Source of the DNA: Salinibacterium sp. NK8237
GTDB lineage: Bacteria; Actinomycetota; Actinomycetes; Actinomycetales; Microbacteriaceae
Direction of reading: 5' to 3'
Assembly: GCF_015864955.1 (NCBI RefSeq)
Contig: NZ_JADYWE010000001.1
Location: 1,178,001-1,242,000 of the forward strand
Length of the DNA: 64,000 nucleotides
This document shows, in pieces, positions 29,060-37,997 of the stretch. A model generated the notes under the pieces. It was given only the letters and a program-made list of their open reading frames with translations, had not been told where the DNA came from and did no database searches. Each line of letters opens with the position of its first letter. The first letter of the stretch is position 1. A program made the translations under genes and the position numbers.

Positions 29060-29676
29060 GCGGTTACTCGTTTCGATCCTGCGGAGAGGGTGATGTCTGG
29101 CGAGCGCAAGTAGAGCGCCTCTTCGCCAGCAAAAGGACGATGGTGTTCGCGCAGCAGGAATGCGAGGCGTGCCAAGTTCGAGGCGTGCACGGGCTCCGCG
29201 TCCCTCACGTGAAAGTGCTCGAAATTCGGGACGCTAGCGGCGAGCTCGGCGGCGGGAGCGAGCGCCGGACCGGCAACGCGCACGGGCAGCCCCGCGGCAT
29301 CCGATCCCTCGTAGGTTGACCAGTACAGTTCCTTGCGACGCGCATCGGTCGCCACGACGACCGGTTCAGTTTCTCCGAGCGCGAGTGCATCATGCGTCAC
29401 GACAGGCAACAACGGAAGGCCAGCGCCAAAGGCAAAAGCCCGAGCCGCCACAATGCCAACCCGCAGTCCAGTAAAGGGGCCCGGGCCCATTCCGGCCACG
29501 ACACCGGTCAGGTCGGTTACAGCGCACTCAGCGTCAGTCAGGCAACCGCGGATGAAGCCGCCAACGACTTCGGCGTGCTTGCGAGTATCCGAAGAATTGT
29601 GTTCCGCTCTCACCACGCCCTGAGCGTCGACGATCGCGACGCTCGTGCCCGCCGAGGTATCAATCGCTAACAGCAT
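29056..29676 (-). CDS. tsaB: tRNA threonylcarbamoyladenosine biosynthesis protein TsaB
   Basis: A 206-residue ASKHA-fold partner of TsaD. MLLAIDTSAGTSVAIVD opens the nucleotide-binding domain, and GVVAGMGPGPFTGLRVGIVAA is the signature segment. The C-terminal half is degenerate, as usual in TsaB, which acts as scaffold. It overlaps tsaE by 17 bp and rimI by 4 bp. Confidence 0.94.
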   Translation of the reverse strand: MLLAIDTSAGTSVAIVDAQGVVRAEHNSSDTRKHAEVVGGFIRGCLTDAECAVTDLTGVVAGMGPGPFTGLRVGIVAARAFAFGAGLPLLPVVTHDALALGETEPVVVATDARRKELYWSTYEGSDAAGLPVRVAGPALAPAAELAASVPNFEHFHVRDAEPVHASNLARLAFLLREHHRPFAGEEALYLRSPDITLSAGSKRVTA

Positions 29677-30232
29677 TGAGCCACTCCATGTCTGCCCATC
29701 TCGGGCCGTTTCCGGTCACGGTGACGGTGCGTGGTTCGATTGCTTCTTCGGCGAAATCGTCGGTGTGATCGATGGAGGCACTGTCGCCGTCTGAATCGGG
29801 ATCCTCATCTGCCGCCCCGGCACCCACAGGGCGCACGATATCGACCGTAAGCCAACTCTCGCTCACTCCGTCGAGTAAACCGGCGCCCCATTCGACAACC
29901 ACAATGGATGACTCAAAGTCGATGTCGAGGTCGTCGAGCTCTACGGCGCTACCGAGACGATACGCGTCGACGTGAACGAGCGGTGGTGCCTCCACCTGCG
30001 AGAGTTCTGCGCCAGAGTCGTCGAGCCTGGGATGCGTGCGTGCCAGAACGAACGTGGGGCTCGTGACCGTGCCACGAATGCGGAGAGTCTCCCCGATCGC
30101 GCGCGTCAGCGTGGTCTTTCCGGCACCGAGTTCGCCATTGAGCATCACCAGATCGCCCGCCACAAGTTGCGCGGCGATGACGGCGCCCAACTCGGCCATG
30201 CGGTCGGGAGAATCGACTGTTAGCGCGGTCAC
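29660..30232 (-). CDS. tsaE: tRNA threonylcarbamoyladenosine biosynthesis ATPase TsaE
   Basis: A 190-residue P-loop ATPase that drives TsaBD turnover. Walker A is GELGAGKTTLTRAIG; the downstream SPTFVLARTHP and VHVDAYRLG are the conserved TsaE switch segments. The stretch around residues 140-165 is unusually acidic (DEDPDSDGDS), an insertion relative to short homologues of about 150 residues. It overlaps alr by 4 bp and tsaB by 17 bp. Confidence 0.94.
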   Translation of the reverse strand: MTALTVDSPDRMAELGAVIAAQLVAGDLVMLNGELGAGKTTLTRAIGETLRIRGTVTSPTFVLARTHPRLDDSGAELSQVEAPPLVHVDAYRLGSAVELDDLDIDFESSIVVVEWGAGLLDGVSESWLTVDIVRPVGAGAADEDPDSDGDSASIDHTDDFAEEAIEPRTVTVTGNGPRWADMEWLNAVSD

Positions 30233-31329
30233 GACTCGTACCTGCGGGTTACACGGGAACCGATGCGGGTCACAATTTCGTAGTTGATGGTGTCAGCGGC
30301 GGCCGCCCAGTCATCCGCGGTCGGCACCGACTGTGCTGGGTCGCCGAAAAGGACTGCCCGATCGCCGACGGCAACGTTCGCATTTCCCATATCGACCACA
30401 ATTTGATCCATCGCGACGCGACCCGCGACTCGACCAACGACACCATTGATAGAAACCGGTCCACGGTTTGACGCATGACGGGGAACCCCATCACCGTAGC
30501 CGAGCGGCACGAGCGCGAGCGTGGTGTCTTGCTCGCAGCGGTAGGCGTACCCGTAGGAGACCCCAGAACCGGCAGTAACGCGCTTCACCGACACGACAGG
30601 AGCGCTGAGGGTCATGGCGGGCACAAGACCGAGTGCCGCAGCATCCACATCGTCGGCGGGCGACAGCCCATAACTGCTGATGCCCACGCGAACGAGATCG
30701 AAACGGGCAGAAGGATGTTTGATCGCGCCCTCTGACGCCGCAAGGTGGCGCAGCTCGGGGCGGAGCCCTACCGACTCGGCCATGGCGACGGCGGCCGAGA
30801 ATTGCTCGATCTGGTCAGCGTCGTGCTCGGCCCCCGCGTTGGCGAGGTGGCTCCACAGACCCCGCACGCGAATGCGACCCGCGAGCTCGTGAACAACCGC
30901 TGCCTCGAAGAACTGGTGCCACTCTTCCAAGAAAGCGCCGTTGCGGTGCAGCCCTGTATCGACTTTCAAGTGGACGAACGCAGTATCGGATGTCGCGGCA
31001 ACCTCATGCAGCTGCTCCGTGCTGCTCACGCCGAGGTCGATATCCGCGCGCACCGCTTCGCCAAAAACTGCCCCCGGCTGGTGCAACCACGCCAGCAGCG
31101 GAGCATCGATGCCGGCGCCGCGCAGCGCAAACGCCTCGGTCAGGTCGGCGACGCCGAGCCAGTCGGCGCCTCCCGCGAGTGCTGCCCGCGCGCTTTCGAT
31201 AGCACCGTGGCCATAGCCGTTGGCTTTGACAACAGCCATTACCTGCACCGGTGCGACGAGCGCCCGCAGGGTTTTGATGTTGTGAATGATGGCCGCCGTG
31301 TTGATGGTGGCGAGTCGAAGATCAGCCAA
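30229..31329 (-). CDS. alr: Alanine racemase
   Basis: PLP enzyme making D-alanine for peptidoglycan. 366 residues from the TTG start. The catalytic Lys lies in VMAVVKANGYGHG, the conserved second-domain stretch SYGYAYRCEQ supplies the active-site Tyr region, and the C-terminal beta-domain is intact. I choose TTG (31329; ADLRLATIN follows) because GGAGG sits six bases upstream; an ATG at 31350 in frame has no Shine-Dalgarno and would add seven residues. It overlaps acpS by 8 bp and tsaE by 4 bp. Confidence 0.95.
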   Translation of the reverse strand: MADLRLATINTAAIIHNIKTLRALVAPVQVMAVVKANGYGHGAIESARAALAGGADWLGVADLTEAFALRGAGIDAPLLAWLHQPGAVFGEAVRADIDLGVSSTEQLHEVAATSDTAFVHLKVDTGLHRNGAFLEEWHQFFEAAVVHELAGRIRVRGLWSHLANAGAEHDADQIEQFSAAVAMAESVGLRPELRHLAASEGAIKHPSARFDLVRVGISSYGLSPADDVDAAALGLVPAMTLSAPVVSVKRVTAGSGVSYGYAYRCEQDTTLALVPLGYGDGVPRHASNRGPVSINGVVGRVAGRVAMDQIVVDMGNANVAVGDRAVLFGDPAQSVPTADDWAAAADTINYEIVTRIGSRVTRRYES

Positions 31330-31696
31330 GGTGTGCCTCCGCGATGACATAGGCGATCGCGATTCCGGCGTCGTGACTCATCGACAGGTGCACCGAGGTT
31401 ATTCCGCGACGTTCGGCAATGGCTTTGGTCGAATTGTGGAGCTCAAGCGAAGGATTGCCGAGCTGGTCAGAAACCACCCGCATGTCGTGCCAGGTCACTC
31501 CAGCTGAGTCGCCGAGCGCCTTGATGAGTGCTTCTTTCGCGGCAAAACGCCCTGCTAGCGAGCGCAGCGGACGAGGTTTGCCATCCTTGAGCTGTTCGCT
31601 CTCAGAGAACAGGCGCGATGTGAGGGTCGGTGTGCGCTGCAGAGCACGCTCGAAGCGGGCGATGTCGACGACATCCACACCGATCCCCACAATCAC
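31322..31696 (-). CDS. acpS: Holo-[acyl-carrier-protein] synthase
   Basis: Transfers the 4'-phosphopantetheine arm of CoA to apo-ACP, activating fatty acid synthesis. 124 residues. VGIGVDVVDIARFERAL holds the metal-binding Asp, and RFAAKEALIKALG is the second motif with the conserved Glu. It starts 8 bp after glmS and overlaps alr. CoaA, encoded divergently at 33611, acts upstream in making CoA, the donor substrate. Confidence 0.95.
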   Translation of the reverse strand: MIVGIGVDVVDIARFERALQRTPTLTSRLFSESEQLKDGKPRPLRSLAGRFAAKEALIKALGDSAGVTWHDMRVVSDQLGNPSLELHNSTKAIAERRGITSVHLSMSHDAGIAIAYVIAEAHLG

Positions 31697-31704
31697 GGTG
31701 AAAC

Positions 31705-33555
31705 CTATTCGACGGTGACAGACTTCGCGAGGTTGCGAGGCTGATCGACGTCGAGTCCCTTCGCAGCAGAAAGCTCCATGCCGAAGATGTGCAACGGAAT
31801 GACAGCAAGCAGCGGCTCAAAGAACGAGCCAGCCAACGGAATCGGGATGACCTCATCGGCGAAGGGAAGCACAGCGGCGTCACCCTTCTCGGCGATAGCG
31901 ATAACGCGAGCGCCCCGAGCACGGATCTCCTGAATGTTGGAGACAACCTTCTTGTGCAAAGAGTTGGGGTCGCGCGGGCTCGGAACGATCACGAAGACGA
32001 CCTGACCGGGCTCAATGAGCGCGATCGGACCGTGCTTGAGCTCGCCAGCAGCGAAGCCCTCCGCGTGAATGTACGCGAGCTCCTTGAGCTTGAGCGCGCC
32101 CTCAAGGGCGATCGGGTAGCCAACGTGGCGACCGAGGAAGAGCACCGACTGGGTATCTGTCATCCAATGAGCCAGCTGCTTGATCGACTGCGAGGTCACC
32201 AAGACCTCAGAGATCTTGTCAGGAATAGCCTGCAACTCGGCCACATTCTCGCGAATCTCCTTATCGCTAAGTGTGCCGCGCACGCCCGCAATGTGCAGAC
32301 CGATCAGGTACAACGCCGTGGCCTGAGCAACGAAAGCCTTCGTGGATGCCACAGCAACCTCAGGACCAGCGTGCGTATAGACAACAGCGTGCGATTCACG
32401 CGGAATCGTTGCGCCGTGCGTGTTGCACACCGAGACAACCTTCGCGCCGGACTCCATAGCGAACTTGACCGCCATGAGCGTGTCCATGGTCTCGCCAGAC
32501 TGGCTGATCGAGATCACAAGCGTGCGATCTGTGAGAATCGGGTTGCGGTAGCGGAACTCGTGAGCGAGCTCAACATCGACAGGAACGCGCGCCCACGCCT
32601 CAATGGCATACTTGCCCAGCATGCCGGCATAGGACGCAGTTCCACACGCAACTACAACGATGCGGTCGATGTTCGCGATAACCTCATCGCCGAGCGGCTC
32701 GAATTCGGTGAGCTTGACCAGCCCATCCTGAACGCGACCAAGAATGGTGTTGGCAACGGCATCCGGCTCTTCGCTGATTTCTTTAGCCATGAAGCTCGAC
32801 CAACCACCCTTTTCGGATGCTGAGGCGTCCCACGCGATATCGAACTCTTCGACCTCAACCGTGTTGCCTTCGAAGTCGATGACGTCGACAGAGTCGGGAC
32901 GGATCGTGACGATCTGGTCTTGGCCAATCGCAACCGCGCGACGAGTGAACTCCACGAAAGCCGCAACGTCGGAGCCCAAGAAGTTTTCGCCGTCGCCCAA
33001 ACCGATCACGAGCGGAGAGTTGCGGCGAGCGCCAACAACAACGCGTGGCTGGTCTTGGTGCACGGCGAGGAGAGTGAAAGCACCCTCGAGACGCGAAACG
33101 ACGCTCTGCATCGCAGCAGTGAGGTCACCCGTCTTGTCGTACTCTCGCCCGATGAGAAGGGCCGCAACCTCAGTGTCGGTCTCGCTAATGAACGTTTCAC
33201 CGTCGAGCAGCAACTCGTTCTTGAGCTCAGAGAAGTTCTCGATGATGCCGTTGTGAATGAGCGCGAGCTTGGAGTCGCGGCTCAAGTGCGGGTGAGCATT
33301 CACATCGGTGGGACCACCGTGGGTAGCCCAACGAGTGTGGCCAATACCAGTGGCACCGTTGCCCAGAGGCTCGGCTTCAAGATCATCCAACAGCATCTGC
33401 AGTTTGCCAGCACGCTTGCGCGTTCCGAGCACTCCAGCTTCATCGATGATCGCGACACCGGCGGAGTCGTACCCCCGGTACTCGAGACGCTTTAGACCGC
33501 CGAGGAGAACCTCAAGGCTTTTTTCGTTACCTACGTAACCGACGATTCCACACAT
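31705..33555 (-). CDS. glmS: Glucosamine-fructose-6-phosphate aminotransferase (isomerising)
   Basis: Forms glucosamine-6-phosphate from fructose-6-phosphate and glutamine, the entry to UDP-GlcNAc and peptidoglycan. 616 residues, normal. The N-terminal class II amidotransferase uses Cys2 (MCGIVGYVG), followed by two SIS domains (VVACGTASYAG; SQSGETMDT; GRHVGYPIALEGALKLKE) and the C-terminal catalytic DQPRNLAKSVTVE. It heads the operon running to tsaD. GlmM, next in the pathway, is encoded nearby at 34625. No glmS ribozyme was recognised in the 55-bp upstream gap. Confidence 0.98.
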   Translation of the reverse strand: MCGIVGYVGNEKSLEVLLGGLKRLEYRGYDSAGVAIIDEAGVLGTRKRAGKLQMLLDDLEAEPLGNGATGIGHTRWATHGGPTDVNAHPHLSRDSKLALIHNGIIENFSELKNELLLDGETFISETDTEVAALLIGREYDKTGDLTAAMQSVVSRLEGAFTLLAVHQDQPRVVVGARRNSPLVIGLGDGENFLGSDVAAFVEFTRRAVAIGQDQIVTIRPDSVDVIDFEGNTVEVEEFDIAWDASASEKGGWSSFMAKEISEEPDAVANTILGRVQDGLVKLTEFEPLGDEVIANIDRIVVVACGTASYAGMLGKYAIEAWARVPVDVELAHEFRYRNPILTDRTLVISISQSGETMDTLMAVKFAMESGAKVVSVCNTHGATIPRESHAVVYTHAGPEVAVASTKAFVAQATALYLIGLHIAGVRGTLSDKEIRENVAELQAIPDKISEVLVTSQSIKQLAHWMTDTQSVLFLGRHVGYPIALEGALKLKELAYIHAEGFAAGELKHGPIALIEPGQVVFVIVPSPRDPNSLHKKVVSNIQEIRARGARVIAIAEKGDAAVLPFADEVIPIPLAGSFFEPLLAVIPLHIFGMELSAAKGLDVDQPRNLAKSVTVE

Positions 33556-33610
33556 GGATACGAGTTTAGTTCCCCCAGCTGGGTATCCGTGCGCCGATAG
33601 GATGTTCGGA

Positions 33611-34558
33611 ATGCATGAACATGGCTCCGGACACGGTCACATCTCTCCCTTTCTCGAAATCGATCGGAGCGATTGGGCTGAACTTGCTCCCAAGATGGAA
33701 GTTCCCCTCACCCAGGCGGAGCTCATTGAGTTGCGCGGACTTGGCGACGAACTCGATCTGACCGAAGTCGCTGAGGTCTATCTCCCCCTCAGCCGCCTCC
33801 TCAACCTTTATGCCGAGAACGCTCGACAACTCCACTCCGCAACCACCCAGTTCTTGGGAGCATCCACCGGACGCACGCCGTTCGTTATTGGAGTCGCTGG
33901 ATCCGTCGCCGTCGGAAAGTCCACCATCGCCCGGCTGCTCCGCGAGCTTCTTTCCCGCTGGGAAGGCACCCCACGCGTCGAACTTCTCACGACCGACGGC
34001 TTTCTGCACCCCAACGCTGAGCTCGAACGCCGCGGCATCCTTGAACGCAAGGGATTCCCCGAAAGCTACGACCGTCGGGCGCTGCTGCGCTTCGTCAGCA
34101 AAATCAAAGCCGGCGAGCCCGTTGTGCGCGCCCCGTTCTACTCCCATCTGGCCTACGACATCATCCCGGATGCGGCCGTAACCGTGCGCAAACCCGACGT
34201 GCTCATCGTCGAAGGTCTCAACGTGCTACAACCACCAAGCCCCGGCAATAGCCTCGCCGTCAGCGATCTCTTCGATTTCACGATCTATGTGGATGCTCGC
34301 ACGAGCGACATTGCGCACTGGTACGAGGAACGCTTCCTGCGGCTACAGCGCGGTGCGTTCAGCAATCCACGATCCTATTTTCACCGCTTTGCCGATCTCA
34401 GCGAGACCGCAGCCCGGGCACGCGCCCAAGAAGTGTGGAAGCGCACCAACGAACCCAACCTCATCCAGAATGTTCGGCCCACCCGACCACGGGCGTCGCT
34501 CATTTTGCGCAAGGATGCAAACCACGCGGTGTCAAAGGTTCTGCTGCGCAAGACCTAG
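33611..34558 (+). CDS. coaA: Pantothenate kinase type I
   Basis: Phosphorylates pantothenate in the first and usually controlling step of CoA synthesis. 315 residues, as in E. coli CoaA. Walker A is GVAGSVAVGKSTIARLL; other markers are TTDGFLHPNAELERRG, GFPESYDRRALLRF and VLIVEGLNVLQ. I start at ATG 33611 (MHEHGSGHGH) with AGGA 8 bases upstream; earlier in-frame ATGs at 33554 and 33602 are less suitable. The His/Gly-rich start (HEHGSGHGH) could bind a metal. It is divergent from glmS. Confidence 0.95.
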   Translation: MHEHGSGHGHISPFLEIDRSDWAELAPKMEVPLTQAELIELRGLGDELDLTEVAEVYLPLSRLLNLYAENARQLHSATTQFLGASTGRTPFVIGVAGSVAVGKSTIARLLRELLSRWEGTPRVELLTTDGFLHPNAELERRGILERKGFPESYDRRALLRFVSKIKAGEPVVRAPFYSHLAYDIIPDAAVTVRKPDVLIVEGLNVLQPPSPGNSLAVSDLFDFTIYVDARTSDIAHWYEERFLRLQRGAFSNPRSYFHRFADLSETAARARAQEVWKRTNEPNLIQNVRPTRPRASLILRKDANHAVSKVLLRKT

Positions 34559-34624
34559 AACGCTGCTCCCTCGCCGGGCGCACAAGCGCACTATCGAGAG
34601 CGACCGATGCGGCGAGAAAACTCG

Positions 34625-35986
34625 TTAGTTGCTGAGTTCTGCACGCACAACAGCGGCCAGGCGCTCGGCCATCTGCTGAGCGATCTCATGGTGCTCGGCT
34701 TCGACCATGACACGAATCATGGGCTCGGTGCCGGATGCCCGCAAAAGTACACGGCCAGTGTCGCCCAGTTCAGCTTCCACAGCTGCAACCGCGTCGGCGA
34801 TGGCCGCATTGGAACCGAGTGCGTGGTGGTCAACCCCGCGCACGTTCACAAGAACCTGCGGGTAAACCGTCATCACCGCAGCCAATTGGGCCAGTGTTTT
34901 GCCGGTGCGAGCCATTTCAGCCACGAGGTGAAGTCCAGTAAGGATGCCGTCGCCGGTGGTCGCAAACTTGGTCATGATGACATGGCCAGATTGTTCTCCG
35001 CCGAGGGACAAGCCGTGCTCGCCGAGTGCTTCGAGAACGTATCGGTCACCGACCTTGGTTTCGAGCATCTTGATGTTGTTCTCGGCCATGGCGCGGCGAA
35101 GCCCGAGGTTGCTCATCACCGTCGCGACGAGCGTGCGGTCCTGCAGCACGCCACGTTCGGCCATCGAGACAGCGAGGATTGCCATGATCTGGTCGCCATC
35201 GACGATGTTGCCCTCTTTGTCCACGGCGAGGCACCGGTCAGCGTCACCGTCGTGGGCGATGCCGACGTCGGCGCCGTGCGCGAGCACTGCGGAGGCCAGG
35301 TTGTCGAGATGCGTCGATCCAACACCCTCATTAATGTTGATGCCGTCGGGATCTGCACCGATCACGGTGACCTTGGCACCGGCATCCGTAAATACCTGTG
35401 GCGAAACACCAGCGGCCGCGCCGTGAGCACAGTCGAGAACGACGTGGATGCCCGCGAGCTGGTTAGGAAGTGTCGACAAGAGGTGCACTACGTAGCGGTC
35501 TTCGGCATCGGCAAAACGGCGGATGCGACCAACCTCAATACCGGTGGGAGCGAGACTCGGTGCGGTGAGGGCTGCTTCGATGCGGTCTTCGACCTCATCG
35601 GGAAGTTTGGTGCCGCCCTGACCAAAGAATTTGATTCCGTTGTCGGGAGCGGGATTGTGCGACGCGGAGATCATGACTCCGAGGTCGGCTTTGAAATCGG
35701 CAACGAGGAATGCTGCTGCCGGGGTGGGAATTACTCCAGCGTCGAATACATCGACACCCGAGCTCGCGAGCCCCGCGGATACCGCGGCGGAAATAAATTC
35801 GCCGGATACGCGGGGGTCGCGTGCAACAACTGCAACCGGTCGTCGGCCTGAAGCGCGCCGACCATCAGCAACTCGGCCCTGACCCAGGACGACTGCTGCC
35901 GACTGGGCCAAGCCGAGCGCAAGCTCGACAGTAAGATCACTGTTCGCTAAACCGCGAACACCATCTGTACCAAAAAGACGTGCCAT
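34625..35986 (-). CDS. glmM: Phosphoglucosamine mutase
   Basis: Interconverts glucosamine-6-P and glucosamine-1-P on the way to UDP-GlcNAc. 453 residues. [12 protein letters not shown] opens the protein; the active phosphoserine is in [24 protein letters not shown] is the metal-binding loop; [13 protein letters not shown] is the phosphate-binding loop. It follows rpsI by 26 bp in the rplM-rpsI-glmM operon, a conserved actinobacterial grouping. Confidence 0.97.
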   Translation of the reverse strand: MARLFGTDGVRGLANSDLTVELALGLAQSAAVVLGQGRVADGRRASGRRPVAVVARDPRVSGEFISAAVSAGLASSGVDVFDAGVIPTPAAAFLVADFKADLGVMISASHNPAPDNGIKFFGQGGTKLPDEVEDRIEAALTAPSLAPTGIEVGRIRRFADAEDRYVVHLLSTLPNQLAGIHVVLDCAHGAAAGVSPQVFTDAGAKVTVIGADPDGININEGVGSTHLDNLASAVLAHGADVGIAHDGDADRCLAVDKEGNIVDGDQIMAILAVSMAERGVLQDRTLVATVMSNLGLRRAMAENNIKMLETKVGDRYVLEALGEHGLSLGGEQSGHVIMTKFATTGDGILTGLHLVAEMARTGKTLAQLAAVMTVYPQVLVNVRGVDHHALGSNAAIADAVAAVEAELGDTGRVLLRASGTEPMIRVMVEAEHHEIAQQMAERLAAVVRAELSN

Positions 35987-36012
35987 GCGTTGCTGCTAGC
36001 AGGGAAAGCGGG

Positions 36013-36501
36013 TTAGCGCTTCGAGAACTGCGGAGCCTTACGGGCCTTCTTGAGTCCAGCCTTCTTACGCTCCTTGACGCGAGCGTCACGGGAAAGGAAG
36101 CCATGCTTCTTCAGGATCGCGCGGTTGTTCTCTTCGTCAATCTGGTTGAGCGAACGAGCGATACCGAGACGTAGGGCGCCGGCCTGACCCGAGGGGCCAC
36201 CACCGGTGATGCGTGCGATGACGTCGTAGCCACCGAGCAGGTCAAGAACCTTGAACGGGTCGTTAATGAGCTGCTGGTGAAGCTTGTTGGGGAAGTACTC
36301 GGCGAGCTCACGGCCGTTGACCGTGATGGTGCCCGAACCGGGAACGAGACGCACGCGGGCGATTGCCTGCTTGCGACGTCCGACGGCTGCGCCGGGGACG
36401 GTGAGAACGGGGCGAGGTGCGCTGGGCGCCTCAACTGCAGCCGACTCGGTCGTGTACGACTCGGGTGCGCCCTCGGTGATTGAATCTTCGATCTTAGCCA
36501 C
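36013..36501 (-). CDS. rpsI: 30S ribosomal protein uS9
   Basis: Small-subunit protein whose C-terminal basic tail ([12 protein letters not shown]) reaches the P-site tRNA. 162 residues; the core begins at [18 protein letters not shown]. About 35 residues precede the core (acidic then Ala/Pro-rich: [19 protein letters not shown]), longer than the about 130-residue E. coli protein and typical of actinobacteria. It lies 41 bp after rplM in the same operon. Confidence 0.97.
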   Translation of the reverse strand: MAKIEDSITEGAPESYTTESAAVEAPSAPRPVLTVPGAAVGRRKQAIARVRLVPGSGTITVNGRELAEYFPNKLHQQLINDPFKVLDLLGGYDVIARITGGGPSGQAGALRLGIARSLNQIDEENNRAILKKHGFLSRDARVKERKKAGLKKARKAPQFSKR

Positions 36502-36542
36502 TGTAATAAGTCCTTTTATCTTTGCTTAGTAAAGCGCGGGCG

Positions 36543-36989
36543 CTACTGAGCGACCTGGGTGAGGGTGTACGGAGTCGGCTGCTGAGCAGCGTGAGGGTGC
36601 TCAGTACCGGCGTAAACCTTCAGCTTGGACAGCTGAGCGCGACCGAGTGAGTTCTTGGGGAGCATTCCACGGACGGCCTTTTCAACGGCGCGCGTGGGGT
36701 GCTTTTCCAACATCTCGGAGTACGTGGTGGCCGTGAGCCCACCCGGGTAACCGGAGTGGCGGTAAGCCTTCTTCTTCGCGAGCTTGGAACCGGTGAGGGC
36801 AACCTTCTCAGCGTTGATGATGATGACGAAGTCACCCATGTCCATGTGAGGAGCAAAGGTGGCCTTGTGCTTTCCACGAAGCAAGATGGCTGCGTGGCTG
36901 GCGAGACGACCGAGAACGATGTCGGCGGCGTCGATGATGACCCATTCCCGCTTGACGTCTTCGGGCTTGGGCGAATATGTACGCGTCAC
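36543..36989 (-). CDS. rplM: 50S ribosomal protein uL13
   Basis: Early-assembly large-subunit protein, 148 residues. Core markers are [16 protein letters not shown], the [12 protein letters not shown] loop and [19 protein letters not shown] start at GTG 36989 ([12 protein letters not shown]), matching actinobacterial L13; the open frame to 37061 has no similarity. A promoter-like pair at 37094-37121 gives a leader of about 100 bases in which autoregulation could act. Confidence 0.96.
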   Translation of the reverse strand: MTRTYSPKPEDVKREWVIIDAADIVLGRLASHAAILLRGKHKATFAPHMDMGDFVIIINAEKVALTGSKLAKKKAYRHSGYPGGLTATTYSEMLEKHPTRAVEKAVRGMLPKNSLGRAQLSKLKVYAGTEHPHAAQQPTPYTLTQVAQ

Positions 36990-37093
36990 AATAGTGCTGC
37001 TTTCATTGATCGAGTGAGGTGTTCGTGAATCCCGCTCCGATGGTCGTTTCAGTAGAAACAATGCCGGTTGGAGGGCTCATGATCGGATGTCGC

Positions 37094-37121
37094 ACCCTAT
37101 AGTGCAGACACCAAGGGTCAA
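37094..37121 (-). promoter_or_regulatory. Candidate rplM-rpsI-glmM promoter
   Basis: Minus strand TTGACC (37121-37116), 16-bp spacer, TAGGGT (37099-37094). It lies between the aldolase stop (37162) and rplM (36989), so it is the only place for this operon's own promoter unless transcription reads through from the sugar cassette. Confidence 0.5.
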
Positions 37122-37161
37122 CACTAGCGGAACTGCGGCCCGGCGGCAAACGCCGAAGCGA

Positions 37162-37938
37162 CTATTTGGTGGTGCCCGTGAGAGCAGCACGGCGCTCACG
37201 GAAGTCGGGGCGGTCGAAGTAGTGGGCAGTCACTTCCGCGCTCAAACTGGCGATTCCGCCGGCTTGCAACGCACCGAGACGAACCCGGGCACTCTTGACC
37301 GCCATCAGGGAAATCGCCTCAGCGCCCTCAGCCGTGTCAGCAATCGCGACAATGCCGTGGTTTCCGAGAAGGATCAGCGACGGCACTTCGCCATATTGTT
37401 CGACGTGCTCGCCGAGTCGTGTCAAGAACAGCTTGCCAAGTTCGATACCGGGCTGAGCATAAGGAATGTAGAGACTACGACCCAGAACCATCAGCTCGTC
37501 TGAGTAAACGGCATCGACGAACGAGGCTTCAGCGTGCACGCTCGCGAGCAACGAAACGACCGCGGTCGGGTGGGTGTGGACGACGTACCGCGCCGGCGCA
37601 TAAGCGCGCACGGCCACGTGAATGAGAGTCTCGATAGATGCCCGCACCCGCTGGCCGTTCACCTCACCAGCATCCAGTTCGACTGTCAAACGGTCCTGGC
37701 TCGCATTCGGATCGCGCAGCACCTCGAGTAGCGGTTCAATTTCGACGCTTACAAAGTTCGCTGCGGTTGCGTTCTGCATTGATGAACCGGAGGTTTTAAC
37801 GATGATCGTGCCGTCAGAGACCAACTCACTTGTGTTTCCTTCAGCGAGGATCACGAGATCACGTTCGGGCAGGCCGAGGCGAGTGGTGAGCCCAAGCAGG
37901 TCGGCACTAACGAGGTCGGGAGCAATTCGTGCGGTCAT
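37162..37938 (-). CDS. Class II aldolase/adducin family protein
   Basis: A 258-residue zinc-dependent aldolase-fold protein. Metal ligands are visible as HTHP (about residues 121-124) and the distal His in LLGNHGIVA; the substrate-phosphate segment GNTSELVSDGTIIVKTSG is typical. Such enzymes cleave fuculose-, rhamnulose- or ribulose-type phosphates to dihydroxyacetone phosphate plus an aldehyde, or epimerise pentose phosphates. Next to a RhaB-type kinase, cleavage of a ketose 1-phosphate is most likely. It is the last gene of the sugar cassette. AGGA precedes the start, and a 17-bp tandem duplication lies just upstream. Confidence 0.85.
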   Translation of the reverse strand: MTARIAPDLVSADLLGLTTRLGLPERDLVILAEGNTSELVSDGTIIVKTSGSSMQNATAANFVSVEIEPLLEVLRDPNASQDRLTVELDAGEVNGQRVRASIETLIHVAVRAYAPARYVVHTHPTAVVSLLASVHAEASFVDAVYSDELMVLGRSLYIPYAQPGIELGKLFLTRLGEHVEQYGEVPSLILLGNHGIVAIADTAEGAEAISLMAVKSARVRLGALQAGGIASLSAEVTAHYFDRPDFRERRAALTGTTK

Positions 37939-37954
37939 CTTTCAGTCCTTTGTT

Positions 37955-37985
37955 AGGCGAATTCAGGGGTGAGGCGAATTCAGGG
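37955..37985. repeat. Tandem 17-bp duplication upstream of the aldolase gene
   Basis: AGGCGAATTCAGGG occurs at 37955-37968 and again at 37972-37985, so the unit repeats every 17 bp. It fills most of the 59-bp gap between the kinase and aldolase genes, lies outside the coding regions and includes palindromic GAATTC in each copy. Confidence 0.85.
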
Positions 37986-37997
37986 AAGGGTGCGGTT

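Noticed and set aside
33556..33610. glmS ribozyme or leader
   Set aside because: The gap to coaA is only 55 bp and no ribozyme core is recognisable.
34570..34616. CTCGCCG...CGGCGAG inverted repeat between coaA and glmM
   Set aside because: Seven pairs around a 33-base loop with no T tract; not convincing as a terminator.
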